A stretch of 64,000 bases of DNA from Heterobilharzia americana (lineage: Eukaryota; Platyhelminthes; Trematoda; Strigeidida; Schistosomatidae). The position numbers and the translations under genes are program-made. The stretch's first letter is position 1. Each line of letters begins with the position of its first letter. Positions 9,543 to 20,334 of the stretch are shown one piece after another. The DNA lies in contig OX104128.1 in the NCBI GenBank assembly GCA_944470555.2, positions 58,039,257 to 58,103,256 on the forward strand, read 5' to 3'. The notes beneath the pieces were generated by a model, which worked only from the letters and a program-made list of their open reading frames with translations, did no database searches and had not been told where the DNA came from.

Positions 9543-10985
9543 ACCGATTGGAAGAGGGGGTAAATTGTCAAACTTCCAATGAAGGGTGACCTAAGTCTTT
9601 GCAACAACGCGAGAGCAATCATGCTCCATGCTGGCTGCCTGCCTTCAGGAAAAACATATCATGTGTAGACCAAATTACAACGCTACACTACGCATAATCA
9701 TACAATACAGCATACAATAGCAGTCAACTCAACTCAACTCAACTCTACCTCAAATTCATCGACTTACAAAACACCTTCGATCGAGGCATTCACCGAGAAT
9801 TAATTTGGCAAACAGCTGCTTCAACACTACACTACGCTTTCAGTGCCACAAACCCTTATCAACCTCATTCAACAACAGCTATATACCATATGAACACGCT
9901 ACATACCGAGTGATTCATAATGCAAAGCATTTCAGGGATGCCTTCGAAGTGAAGATGATAGGGGACAGGAGTAGTAAGACAAGATTGCCACTTACTATCA
10001 CCAATCATCTTCCTGACTGTCGTCGACTGGACTGCACTGACTGCATCATGCAAGAAACTGTGACGAGCTGTGAGAAGATGGGCATATGCTGGCTGAACCG
10101 ATGAAAAGACTCTAGAAGATTTCGGTTTCACTAATGATAATTTATGTCTAATGTCTTGTCGCACAAACTCGAAGATCTACAGGCAAAAACAAACAAGTTG
10201 ACGAAGGAGGCAGGACAGCGAAGGAAGACTCCACTTCCTTCAGGTGAACCTAGAGAAGTCACAGGTGATGAACATAGCCATCCAAAAACAACAACAAAAA
10301 CAAACACTAATCACCATCAATGGAAGAAACCTAAAGCAAGTTGTCTCTTTCACCTAACTAGGCAGCACGATTGGAAAAGCGAGACACATCATCCTTCATC
10401 AATCTGAAACCAGTGTAGAGAACATCTCCACTCAGCACTGCATTCAACAAGATTCGGATTTTCAACACTAATTCAGTCAAGTCAAGTCAAGTCAAGTAAG
10501 TCAGTGCTTCTCTATGTGATGACTGAGAGACTTGGCATCTTACACAAAGCATTTCCAACAAACTACAGACATACATCATCAACAGCTGCCGCCTACGCTC
10601 TCGATACTCGATACTGAAGATCAGGTCAGATCAGATGACCAGAATAATAAGAATGAGCAACAGGGAAGTCACTCCGCCTGACAACTAACCAATCGACCAA
10701 CAACCCATCATTCAACAAATAAGCAGAATAAAGTGGAGATGGATTGGGCATTCACTGAGAAGACCGTTTGAGGACATCACGTGCCCCCGAGTGGACTACG
10801 CATGGGAAACGATGATTTGGGTGTCCCCGATGTCGGTGACATGGAGAAAATCATGTGAGGAAGAAATGAAAGCTTGTGGGCAGTAGTGGAGCCAGGTCAA
10901 AGAAAAACACTGAAGAGAAGAGTGTGAAATGGCGATGTGCTACTGAAGCCCTCTGTTCCACTAGGAACTCAAGCGACAAATAAAA
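9543..10985 (+). pseudogene. RTE/SR2-type retrotransposon, 5'-truncated
   Basis: Sense frames 9,805-10,104 and 10,144-10,407 and the stretch to 10,900 match the RTE copy at 15.37-16.9 kb almost base for base. Present are the second half of the RT domain (degraded FADD box, reading FTNDN), the MSNVLSHKLEDLQAKTNKL segment and the C-terminal region ending in ...GGDHEKIM-like residues. The 3' tail is ACAAATAAAAGTAATAAC. The endonuclease and the first RT motifs are missing, with stops and frameshifts throughout. A (TCAAC)n expansion sits at 9,723-9,745. Non-functional. Confidence 0.85.
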
Positions 10986-11384
10986 GTAATAACAAAACTG
11001 GAGCCTCTCCACAACTGACCTCAATCCTGTGAATAAACCAAGAAACTTTTGATTTCAGCACAGTGATAGTGTCATTCAAATGTATTCACCACATCTTCGG
11101 TCTTCAATAACATGTCCTCACAGCAATGCATTCTCAGTTATCCCTACGATGTCTGAGTAGAAAAGTGTGGCTACATGTGAACCAATGACACGGATAAACA
11201 GAGATAAAATCAACTTAGAACCTCATACACGCACACAGACACACACACAAGTGTATTCTTTCAAGATGTCACACTGCATGGTAGTATGCAAAGAACAGGT
11301 GGATAGGTGAATGGAAAAGGACTGATATCAAAGTATGAGAGAATAAATAATCTGAAGGTGAAGGTTTGTGTGAATATTGAAGCT

Positions 11385-11760
11385 TTAGGAGATGTGAAGG
11401 AGTGAGTACATCTGTGACATTGTCACCGATTTACAACCATGTCACCAACAGTCCTCAACTACTGATTTCCATCGTCTCGTGGACCCCAACAGACAGTTTA
11501 ATCCACGACGACCACCACCACCACATGACTCAGATCATAGGCACACTAACTGCTTTGCCTTCCTTGTCTAGTACCGTTCGCACAGTGATTCCATGAAATG
11601 CGGGTGATGCTTCGAAGACACGTATGATAAAACGCCTGCAATGGCCATGTCTCACAGGAGAGAATGAACTCCAGAGCAATCGGTGTCATAGATGATGCCA
11701 GTTGGCAAAACCACTGAAATGTGCTATTCATGCAGACTAGAACGTTTCTAAATATACCAC
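11385..11760 (-). pseudogene. LINE ORF2 C-terminal fragment
   Basis: The minus-strand reading contains SCETWPL, then CLRSITRISWNH, the same C-terminal LINE segment as at 3.7 kb. The 3' part (11,100-11,400 on the plus strand, with TTCACCTATCC-type 3' UTR sequence in mirror) follows. It is part of the left duplication arm and mirrors 27,895-28,400. Internally deleted and dead. Confidence 0.6.
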
Positions 11761-11764
11761 TGTC

Positions 11765-12795
11765 CTAGCCATACAGATCTGAGTTATCAATACTTGACTA
11801 TTGTTTCATTCATTTAGGGCTGAAGTTATCTGTTTCGTGCGCACTCAAATTCAGCTCACACAATCAAATGGTTCGTTAGTTCGTAACGCTTTCATATCGA
11901 ACAACACCTTTTGTGATCTTTGCTAGGTGGTATCTATTGTAAAACGCCTTGACACCACAATTGGACAGTTGTAGTAAATATCATAACAAACCATGCAGTT
12001 TGTAAATAATTTTCATATGAATCATCTTAGAACTTTCCCTGGTTGACCCTACTGGTAGGTACCAAAGTGGAGCGAAACACGTGTTCAATACGCCTTCATA
12101 ATTTTCAGTAGCGAATTTTTGACTTTGGACACTGATAAAAATTATTAGTCATGCCTTGGATTAATTTACCTAAAATTATTTAAATAAATCATTTGAATAT
12201 TAAGGTGTGTAATAGATTGCTATTCATTTATACATTTTACTGGATTGAATATTGAACAGTCTGGAAAATAACGAATTCTCAGTAGTAAGAAAAGGTCATG
12301 ACCTACAGATTAGAATTTAACCTTGTAATCAATATTGACTGTTTAGTCGAACACAAAGCGAGATATAATATTGCATAGATAAATAGATAGACAGACAGGC
12401 GTGCAAACACAAGGGGATAGGCGATAAACACATAACACAGTGTTGTTTAATATGAGGAGAAGAAGGGGAATGATAACAATGGAATTATTATTATTATTAT
12501 TGCACTACACTCATTCACACGATAATTTACACGCATTCGTTCATCGGAAAAACATACATACATACGTATTCTTAGTGAAAATAAACTCAGATTTCTAGTT
12601 TAGGAAATTAAAACAGAGAAAGCTATTTTGAAATCCATACCCTCATTCTGTAGGATAAATACTTTAAGTCCAGAATGGTTGTCGGATTTTTAACAGATTT
12701 ATCAAGGTTGCTTGATGGGTACAAGGTGAGCGACAGAATTCGGTCATCGATTAGGACTAAACAATATGATATTGAATACGTCCCAGTGAAAAAAT
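11765..12795. other. AT-rich stretch with short (ATT)n
   Basis: A (TTA)n run lies at about 12,485-12,501. I otherwise see no gene, tRNA-like box or known repeat. Confidence 0.35.
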
Positions 12796-12799
12796 CAAA

Positions 12800-13305
12800 G
12801 AATAGCTCAGTTGCAGGAACATTAGAAACCTTGAGGCACTGGACGGCTGTTTCGTCCCACTAGTATGGGGCTCTTCAACAGTACGCGCCCATAACCCCGC
12901 ATAGTTGGGGATCGAAACAATATTACGCAGCCAATACATTATCTTTAAGCCTGAATCCAATGGTCAACATTTCCTACCTCTGTCAGTTCACGATAAAACG
13001 CAAGCTTTAATTCGAACATGAGTACAGTTACTCAGAGACGACATTAGATGTAGGTCATGCTATACCATGAACTGATAGAAGCAGGGAATATGGACTGTTG
13101 GATTCCGACCCAGTGGCTCAATGGTAACGTGCTGGCCACGGAACCTAAAGGTCCTCGGTTCGATCCCTGGTGCGTTCATGGGTGCAGAGGAGTCGCATAC
13201 TAGGTCGAAACAACTGCTGTCCAGCACTCCCAGGTTTCCAATCTTCCTCCAACTGATGTCAGTCCACCATGAACTCAAATCTAAAATCAATTATTCAAAC
13301 CTCTA
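12800..13305. repeat. SINE-A inverted dimer, near complete
   Basis: The best preserved example of the head-to-head architecture. The minus half is 12,800-13,010 and the plus half 13,045-13,305. They are joined by a centre in which TTTCCTAC.TCTGTCAGTTCA is mirrored by TGAACTGATAGAAGCAGG. Plus-half boxes: CAGTGGCTCAATGG and GGTTCGATCCC. Both ribozymes are damaged. In the minus half the core reads CTGTTGAAGA; in the plus half the stem I strand and CTG are deleted (GGTGCAGAGGAGTC). Confidence 0.8.
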
Positions 13306-13319
13306 AAAACCTCCACATA

Positions 13320-13405
13320 AAATAGCTCAGTGTTAACAATTCTATAGAACTGAATGACCTTATGTTCGAATCTCCATTCTAAATCGACATTAATTCCCCC
13401 ATCGT
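13320..13405 (+). repeat. Degenerate tRNA-like SINE head
   Basis: TAGCTCAGTG and GTTCGAATCTCC lie at tRNA-like spacing; no acceptor pairing is seen. Weak. Confidence 0.35.
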
Positions 13406-13689
13406 AGTTGCAAACAAGCTTTGTTTAAGAGTGCCAAAATACTCGAAATCTGAGTTCTAGGGCTTACTAATGATTGCCTTCAACTAACTGGTGAATAAAA
13501 AGCTCGCTTAGTTTACTAGTTCACTGTTTCCAGCCGGTCCTAAGTCCAGATAAAGAAGGAAGATTGGGAATAGAGTTAGCAACACTACCTCATAAAACCA
13601 ATCCAATCGCTAAACAAACTTCAAAGCACAAAGAAAATATAAAAAATGAAAATAAACTTATTCCTCACTGGAATCGGAGAGAAGAAATG

Positions 13690-16600
13690 ATGCCCATTGG
13701 TGAAAGCCTTCAGGAAGCCAATTGGCAGGCGTATCTTCTCTTCTCTCGATGAGAGCGAAAGTAAACATGAGAACATAGAATGTCCGAACAATGCTGCTCA
13801 GATTGCAAAAGAGATGAGAAGGTATGGCATAGAGGGGCTAGAAATCTGCGAAAGCAGATGGAAGTGGACTCTCCAAACTGTCAACTAGAGAGTCAATAAT
13901 CTACTCCGGTCACCCAGACGACAACCACGAACACACTGACTGTTAGAGTGGTTATCATGATGTCCCCAAGAGTATCAAAGGCTCTCAATTGATGGGAACC
14001 AATCTCCTCAATGATCAGGATTATGACAGCAAGATTCAACTCAAAAGGGAGGAAAGTTACAATCATACAATGCTATGCTACACACCTACAAATAATGCAG
14101 ATGAAGAGAAGAAGGAGAAATCCTACAGACAACTACCATCAGTAATGGACAAGACCCCGTTCCAGATGGCGACATCAAAGTTCTAATGGGTGACATGAAT
14201 GCCAAAGTGGGAGCGGACGACAAAGGAAGAGAGTCAATCATTAATCGAGAGACACTCAGTGAAGCGAACGAGAATGGAGAACCGTTTGCAGACTTCTGAG
14301 CATTCAACGATTCGGTGATTGGAGGCAGTGTGTACAAACACAAGGATAGCCACAAAGTGACATGGATTTGATCTCACCAGATGGACACACTAAAAATCAG
14401 ATCGACTTCATCTCAATTTGAAAAAAGTGGAGATGCAGCCAGCCTACTAGACACAAGATCAGATGAGGAAGGGGGCAATTATAGGTTCACACCACGCTAT
14501 ATCTAGTGCAAGGAACCTTCCAAATCAAGTTGAAGGCCTTCAAGGAATTTGGTGATAGACTACAGTTCAAGTTGAACACCCAGAACAAAAACTGAACTGA
14601 AAGACGAAGCTACAGAGGACATCTTCACGTCAGTCATCAGGAAAAAATAGGAGCCATTAGGCAACATCCCCGAAAAAACCTGCGTGGAAGAACACTGGAG
14701 TTTTATGAAAGAGATGTGGAAGGAAACCTGCATAACCGTCCTAGGAATGAAGAAGAAACGGGGCAAAAATGGATCTTGACGGTTAAATGGGGGCTGATAG
14801 AGGAGGGACAGGAAGATGGTGATGGTGAAGCAGAAGATGAACCGGTGCAGTGTATGGATGAACAACACTACATAGGACAAAGAAGAAAAGAAGAGTGCGT
14901 GCAAAGACGAAACACACTTCTGAAACACAGGCAAGTGAAGCAAAATAGGCTGCTGGTAGGAGAGACCTGACAACACTACATCAAATAACCAAAATACTAT
15001 CTGGAAACGGATCAACGCAGACAAAACCAATGAACGATAGTAAAGGAAAACTAGTTAGCAAAGAAGGGAAACAAAGGAAACAATGGGCTGACCACTTCAT
15101 AAAACTCTTGGATTGACCAACAAGTGCAACTCGTCTAGAAATACCACCTGCAACCACAGAAGTACCACTGAACACAAGCCTTCGGACAAAAGTAGAATAC
15201 AAGTGCTGAACGCCATAAAGTTGCTGAAATCCAGGAAAGCAGCAGGACCATATGCAACTTCTCCGGAAGCACTAAAACCAGACGCAGAAATAATAGCGGA
15301 CATGCTCACACCACTATTGCAGAAGATTTCGAAGGGAAGAAGGAAGAGTACCTGCCCATTGACTGGAAGAAGTGGCATATTTTCAAACTTCCAATGAAGG
15401 GTGACCTAAGTCTTTGCAACAACGCGAGAGCAATCATGCTCCACACCTGTACACCAAAACCAAAATATTAGGCCGCATCATTCTGGGGAGGCTAAAAAGT
15501 GCTCTGCATTCGAAATTACCACCAGAAGACGCTGCCTGCCTGCCTGCCTGCCTGCCTTCAGGAAAAACATATCATGTGTGGACCAAATTACAACGCTACA
15601 CTACGCATAATCATACAATACAGCATACAATAGCAGTCAACTCAACTCAACTCAACTCTACCTCAAATTCATCGACTTACAAAACACCTTCGATCGAGGC
15701 ATTCACCGAGAATTAATTTGGCAAACAGCTGCTTCAACACTACACTACGCTTTCAGTGCCACAAACCCTTATCAACCTCATTCAACAACAGCTATATACT
15801 ACATGAACACGCTACATACCGAGTGATTCATAATGAAAAGCATTTCAGGGATGCCTTCGAAGTGAAGGTGATAGGGGACAGGAGTAGTAAGACAAGATTG
15901 CCACTTACTATCACCAATCATCTTCCTGACTGTCGTCGACTGGACTGCACTGACTGCATCATGCAAGAAACTGTGACGAGCTGTGAGAAGATGGGCATAT
16001 GCTGGCTGAACCGATGAAAAGACTCTAGAAGATTTCGGTTTCACTAATGATAATTTATGTCTAATGTCTTGTCGCACAAACTCGAAGATCTACAGGCAAA
16101 AACAAACAAGTTGACGAAGGAGGCAGGACAGCGAAGGAAGACTCCACTTCCTTCAGGTGAACCTAGAGAAGTCACAGGTGATGAACATAGCCATCCAAAA
16201 ACAACAACAAAAACAAACACTAATCACCATCAATGGAAGAAACCTAAAGCAAGTTGTCTCTTTCACCTAACTAGGCAGCACGATTGGAAAACGAGACACA
16301 CCATCCTTCATCAATCTGAAACCAGTGTAGAGAACATCTCCACTCAGCACTGCATTCAACAAGATTCGGATTTTCAACACTAATTCAGTCAAGTCAAGTC
16401 AAGTCAAGTAAGTCAGTGCTTCTCTATGTGATGACTGAGAGACTTGGCATCTTACACAAAGCATTTCCAACAAACTACAGACATACATCATCAACAGCTG
16501 CCGCCTACGCTCTCGATACTCGATACTGAAGATCAGGTCAGATCAGATGACCAGAATCATAAGAATAAGCAACAAGGAACTCTGGCCTGGCGATGCACCA

Positions 16601-16920
16601 ACAAAGAACCTATTGCCCATTATATATGCAGAAGAAGAATATGGATATGGATTGGACTGGATTGAACATACACTGAGAAGACCGTTTGGGAACATCACGT
16701 GCCAGTCTGAGCCCTCGAGTGGACTGCGCATGGAAAACGACGAGTTGGGCGTCCCGGATGAGGGTGATATGTATGAGGTGGTGTGAGGAAGAAAAGAAAT
16801 GAAAGCTTGTGGGCAGTCGTGGTGCCAGGTCCAAAAGAGTGAAGAGAAGAGTGTGAAATGGCGACGGGCTACTGAAGCCCAATGTTCCACCAGGACAAAT
16901 AATAAATATTGATAATAAAA
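13690..16920 (+). pseudogene. RTE/SR2-type retrotransposon, near full length, inactive
   Basis: About 3.2 kb spanning endonuclease, RT and C-terminal region. Endonuclease signatures: QIAKEMRRYGIE.L.ICESRW near 13,800, CYTPTNNADEE near 14,080, ISPDGHTKNQIDF near 14,380, and a decayed SDH box (GSHHAI) near 14,490. RT-region signatures: KLLKSRKAAGP near 15,225, LPPEDA near 15,520, and FTNDN at the FADD catalytic box near 16,045. Then MSNVLSHKLEDLQ and a C-terminal GYGLDWIEHTLRRPFG segment. The 3' end is ACAAATAATAAATATTGATAATA. Many stops and frameshifts, so no protein. The C-terminal 1.5 kb is ~97% like 9.5-11.0 kb. Large antisense frames (for example 14,560-15,030) are shadows. Confidence 0.85.
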
Positions 16921-16924
16921 TTGG

Positions 16925-17630
16925 TGAATAAATTTAGTTTCTTGTAGTCAGCTTTAAATCACATTTCTCAATGATAGGAAAAAGCTTCTGAATATATGTA
17001 AAGCTTTACAGAAAAAAGACGTTGTATAATCTTTGAATAATTATGTAAATTTTTAATATGTATGAATATTGTTTGTAGTAGTGGTGGATTGTCTGTCCAG
17101 TTACCTTCCTCATCTAATCTAATAGTAGTACTAGTTAATTTTGTTGTTCAACAAACGGATGACTCATCTATTTTAAACATGTATGTCTTATAGTAAGTTT
17201 TGAAATTTCAAGGTCACTAATCATAATACCTATTCATCTTGTATGCAAATAGCCTTTAACAATGACAAATGATTACATGCATTTAAAATGAAGGGAACAC
17301 TTTACAAAAAGAAGCAACAATTCAAAACACACACACACCGTATATATAGTGAACAAAACACACATTAATGGATAAACTTCATGATTAAAGCTTCCTACTG
17401 CATTGTATGTAACACATATATACCCTTATATTTAACATTGAACGTAGGATGTATTAAAACAAACAAAAAAGCCAACTGAGTTACATTAATTTGGTTCAAT
17501 TGTTCTATGATTCGAATAAATTAATAAACATGTCTAGTGATATTGTGTTGTTAAGCTTTTGTAAGAAATATTTACTGTCGTTAACAGACTAAGTTGTCTT
17601 GATTACTATTGAGTAAATGGAAGATAGCCA
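16925..17630. other. AT-rich stretch, no gene seen
   Basis: Contains a short (CA)n near 17,325 and runs of T/A. No recognisable coding or repeat signature. Confidence 0.35.
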
Positions 17631-17634
17631 ACCA

Positions 17635-18330
17635 ATAACAACATCAACAAAAAGCACCAATCACCATTAATGGAGAAACCTAAAAGAAAAAGGCTCTCAC
17701 TTACCTAGGCAGCATCGTTACAACTACAGGCGGTTGCGGCACAGATAAGGATGTCAAAACCAGAATCGGAAATACAGCAAGACAGGCTTTCATTAATCTG
17801 AAATCAGTGTAGAGATTTACTGTACTCAGCACAAAGAACAAAATCCGGATTTTTAACACCGATTCAGTCAAGTCAGTGTTTCTATGTGATGGTTCAGAAA
17901 CTTGGTGTGTCACGAAAAACACTTCCAACAAACTACAGACATACACCACATCAACAGCTGCCTACACTCGACACTGAAGATCAGATAGCCAGAATAATAA
18001 GAATAAGCAACAAGGAACTCTGGGAATGAACCAACCAATAACCTATTACCCAACAAATATGCAGAAGAAAATGGAGATGGATTGGGCATACACTGAGAAG
18101 GCCGATTGGAGACATCACGCGCCAGACCTGGCCCTCAAGTGAAATCCAAAGGGGAACCGATGAGTTGGAATTCCGAGGGTGACATGGAGGAGACCATATG
18201 AAGAAGAAATGAAAGCTTATGGGCAGTCGTGATGCCAGGCCCAAAAGACTGCAGAAAACAGAGTGAAGTGGCGACGTGATACTGAAGCCCTATGTTCCAG
18301 TAGGAACACAAGGGAAGAAGAAGCTAAAAA
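17635..18330 (+). pseudogene. RTE/SR2-type 3' fragment
   Basis: Starts in the C-terminal region (CCAATCACCATTAATGGAG) and ends at CACAAGGGAAGAAGAAGC. It preserves the GGTAT..GGCACAGATAAGGATG segment, which reads TGGCGTDKDVKTRIGNTARQ-like in frame, then RISNKELW, the RRKWRWIGHTLRRPIGDI region and MKKKWKLMGS-like residues. This is a different, more distant copy than the 9.5/15.4 kb pair because it retains the GTDEDVK segment deleted in them. Dead fragment. Confidence 0.75.
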
Positions 18331-18334
18331 TCCC

Positions 18335-18885
18335 CTGAAAGCATTCATGACCCAATCACTGCGAACTGAATACTCACGAAAATCATGTGATTGTAAAAAT
18401 GAGTTTCAGAATAGCTAAATGCTTTTCTAGAAAATTGTAGACTCCCGGTTGAAACGTGCAGATATGTTGAATTTGACGAAATCAGTAGAGAGTCACACTT
18501 TTTTCATACATAAATGATAAACAACTCATTCTCTGACCAGTTTATAAAATGAGAGACAATAGCTAAATACTAAAGATAAGAAAGAATGGACATAACTTAG
18601 GAATAAATTTGGCCAGCTAAAAGAATATATTGCTTCAATTAAACATAGTGGTTTCATCCTGTAAAAAAAATACTATACAATGACTGTGATGTCAAGTACC
18701 CAGACCAAAACAGTGGTTCATTGTCAATCATATTACCCAAGAAGACAAAAATAGCTAACTTCAGAAGGCTCCGTTTCAAGGAAACTCAATCTAAACATTA
18801 GGATGTAAGCCCATAACATGATACGGAGTTGTTATTCGTTGGATTAAACAGTAAACTTTTAACCAATACAATCCGGTGGCTTGTA
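18335..18885. other. No recognised feature
   Basis: AT-rich, short frames only. Confidence 0.35.
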
Positions 18886-18889
18886 GAGA

Positions 18890-19345
18890 TTTAATAAATT
18901 GATTTCAGGTTGGAATTCATCATGGACTGACATCAGTGGGAGAAACATTGAGAATCTTGGACCACTGAACAGCTGTTTGGTCATATTATGGGACTCCTCA
19001 GCAGTGCGCATCCATGAACCTGCCAGGACATTCAGGTTACGCCGCCAGCAACTTTAGCAATAAGGTACTGGGTTAGAATCCAGCGGTCAATATTTCCTAC
19101 TTCTGTCAGTTCACGATATAGTACAACCTCCATCCAATGTCTTCGTTCCGTGACTGTCTTCGTATTCGACTTGGTTGGCTCCACTGGTCACGACTTTTCA
19201 TAAGATCTTCGGGAAAGTCCAAAGTGTGATCTCTCGCAAGGCCGTGGGTGAGTACTGTTGAGGAGTCCTAGGACGAAACAGCTATTCAGTGCTCCCAAAT
19301 TATGAATTGGGTTCCCCAACTAATACTGGTCCATGATGAACACAA
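18890..19345. repeat. SINE-A inverted pair
   Basis: Minus half 18,890-19,135: hammerhead with CTGAGGA, but the GAAA box is CAAA. Centre: TTTCCTACTTCTGTCAGTTC. Plus half ~19,225-19,345, with the tRNA part replaced by unrelated sequence. Its hammerhead at 19,252-19,292 has GTACTG/CAGTGC, TTGAGGA, a shortened stem II loop (GTCCTAGGAC) and GAAA. First core base is C to T, so probably inactive. Confidence 0.7.
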
Positions 19346-19607
19346 CCCTAATTATGATTAAAATCTAGTTGGTTTATTTTACAAAATCGTGTCCTATCTG
19401 TCTATCTTTCTATACACCTGTCTGTCTATTTATCGACATCTACCTATTGCATTTGATAATCGAGATTAAACTGTGTACATGTACACGTCTGTATATAATA
19501 AACGAAGAAAGGTAATTCTGATGACTCATTCATATTGTACACATTGAAACAACATGGCATTAAGACAAAGCACTTAATAGTAATAATTGAAAGGATAAAC
19601 TACACCA

Positions 19608-19650
19608 GGGATATAATAATAATAATAACAATAATAATAATAATAATAAT
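19608..19650. repeat. (AAT)n microsatellite abutting a SINE
   Basis: An interrupted AAT run ends at the tail of the minus-strand SINE-A at 19,650. It is probably the SINE's own 3' tail expanded. Confidence 0.6.
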
Positions 19651-19870
19651 TCAAGTTGTTTATCATCGTAGACTGACATCAGTTGGTGGAACAAAGGAAA
19701 CCTGAGAGCTCTGGACAGCTGTTTCGTCCTAGTATGGGACTCCTCAGCAGTGTACACCCACGGCCCCACCGGGGGTCGAACCCGCGACCTTCAGGTTACG
19801 TGGCCAGCACGTTACCATTGAGCCACTGGGCCAGAACCAGTGGTTCATATTTCCAACGTTTAGCTCATAA
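19650..19870 (-). repeat. SINE-A minus half, well preserved
   Basis: Box A CAGTGGCTCAATGG and box B GGTTCGACCCC, then an intact hammerhead core and the CTGATGTCAGTC tail, read on the minus strand. No plus partner is seen: after the centre sequence (TTCCAACG.TTAGCTC) the AATAAT-rich stretch begins. Confidence 0.8.
19706..19753 (-). ncRNA. Hammerhead ribozyme, core intact
   Basis: Minus strand: CTGAGGA, stem II GTCC/GGAC, GAAA, a minimal stem III around CAGCTG and triplet GTC are all present. Stem I is ACACTG against CAGAGC, so only the inner pairs hold. Self-cleavage is plausible but weaker than at 1,777-1,822. Confidence 0.65.
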
Positions 19871-20334
19871 TAATAGTAATAATAATGATAATAGTTACGA
19901 TTATTACTATGTTTTCTTATGAGAAACGAAGACAGGATAATATGCCATACAAATGAAACAATGAGCAGAACTGCACATCTTTGCATAAAAGTATGCTACA
20001 ATTTGAAAGCAATTTCTACAGATGTTAACAAACATCTAAATGCTTCTACGCTTTGTTAATATAAGAGCAGAACATAGGCACTGTGGTTGATTGTAATTTC
20101 ATTTTAATGTGTTTCGGTTATCATAAATAACTGAAGAGCAGAACAGCTGTTCATGTTGCCTACTTCAGTAATAAGTGAATTTCGCTATCTTAGCTAAAAC
20201 AACAATCAGAAGTGAATAAGGCAAATTACAAGTTTCTTTTATGATTTCATTTCAGTTTGTTTTTGTCAGAGAGTGACGGAACAGTATCATTTACTGGATA
20301 ACCATTGGGACACGATTTACCGTAGATAGTTCAT
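19870..20334. other. No recognised feature apart from AAT-rich sequence
   Basis: Interrupted ATA/ATT runs at 19,870-19,905, then plain AT-rich sequence. Confidence 0.3.

Larger units (their letters stand above)
8320..11635. repeat. Left arm of a large inverted segmental duplication
   Basis: Reverse-complement alignment with 27,895-34,577 runs through unique-looking sequence (8,320-8,900), a SINE-A pair, a truncated RTE and a LINE 3' end, all in mirrored order. The shared unique flanks show that one segment was copied in inverted orientation, and that this is not a chance array of repeats. Relative to the right arm the left arm lacks the 2.6 kb RTE insertion, a ~640-bp block and has lost ~100 bp near 9,632. 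Confidence 0.85.

Noticed and set aside
14560..15030. 156-codon minus frame as a candidate gene
   Set aside because: It is antisense to the RTE copy (13,690-16,920) and shows no family resemblance on its own strand.
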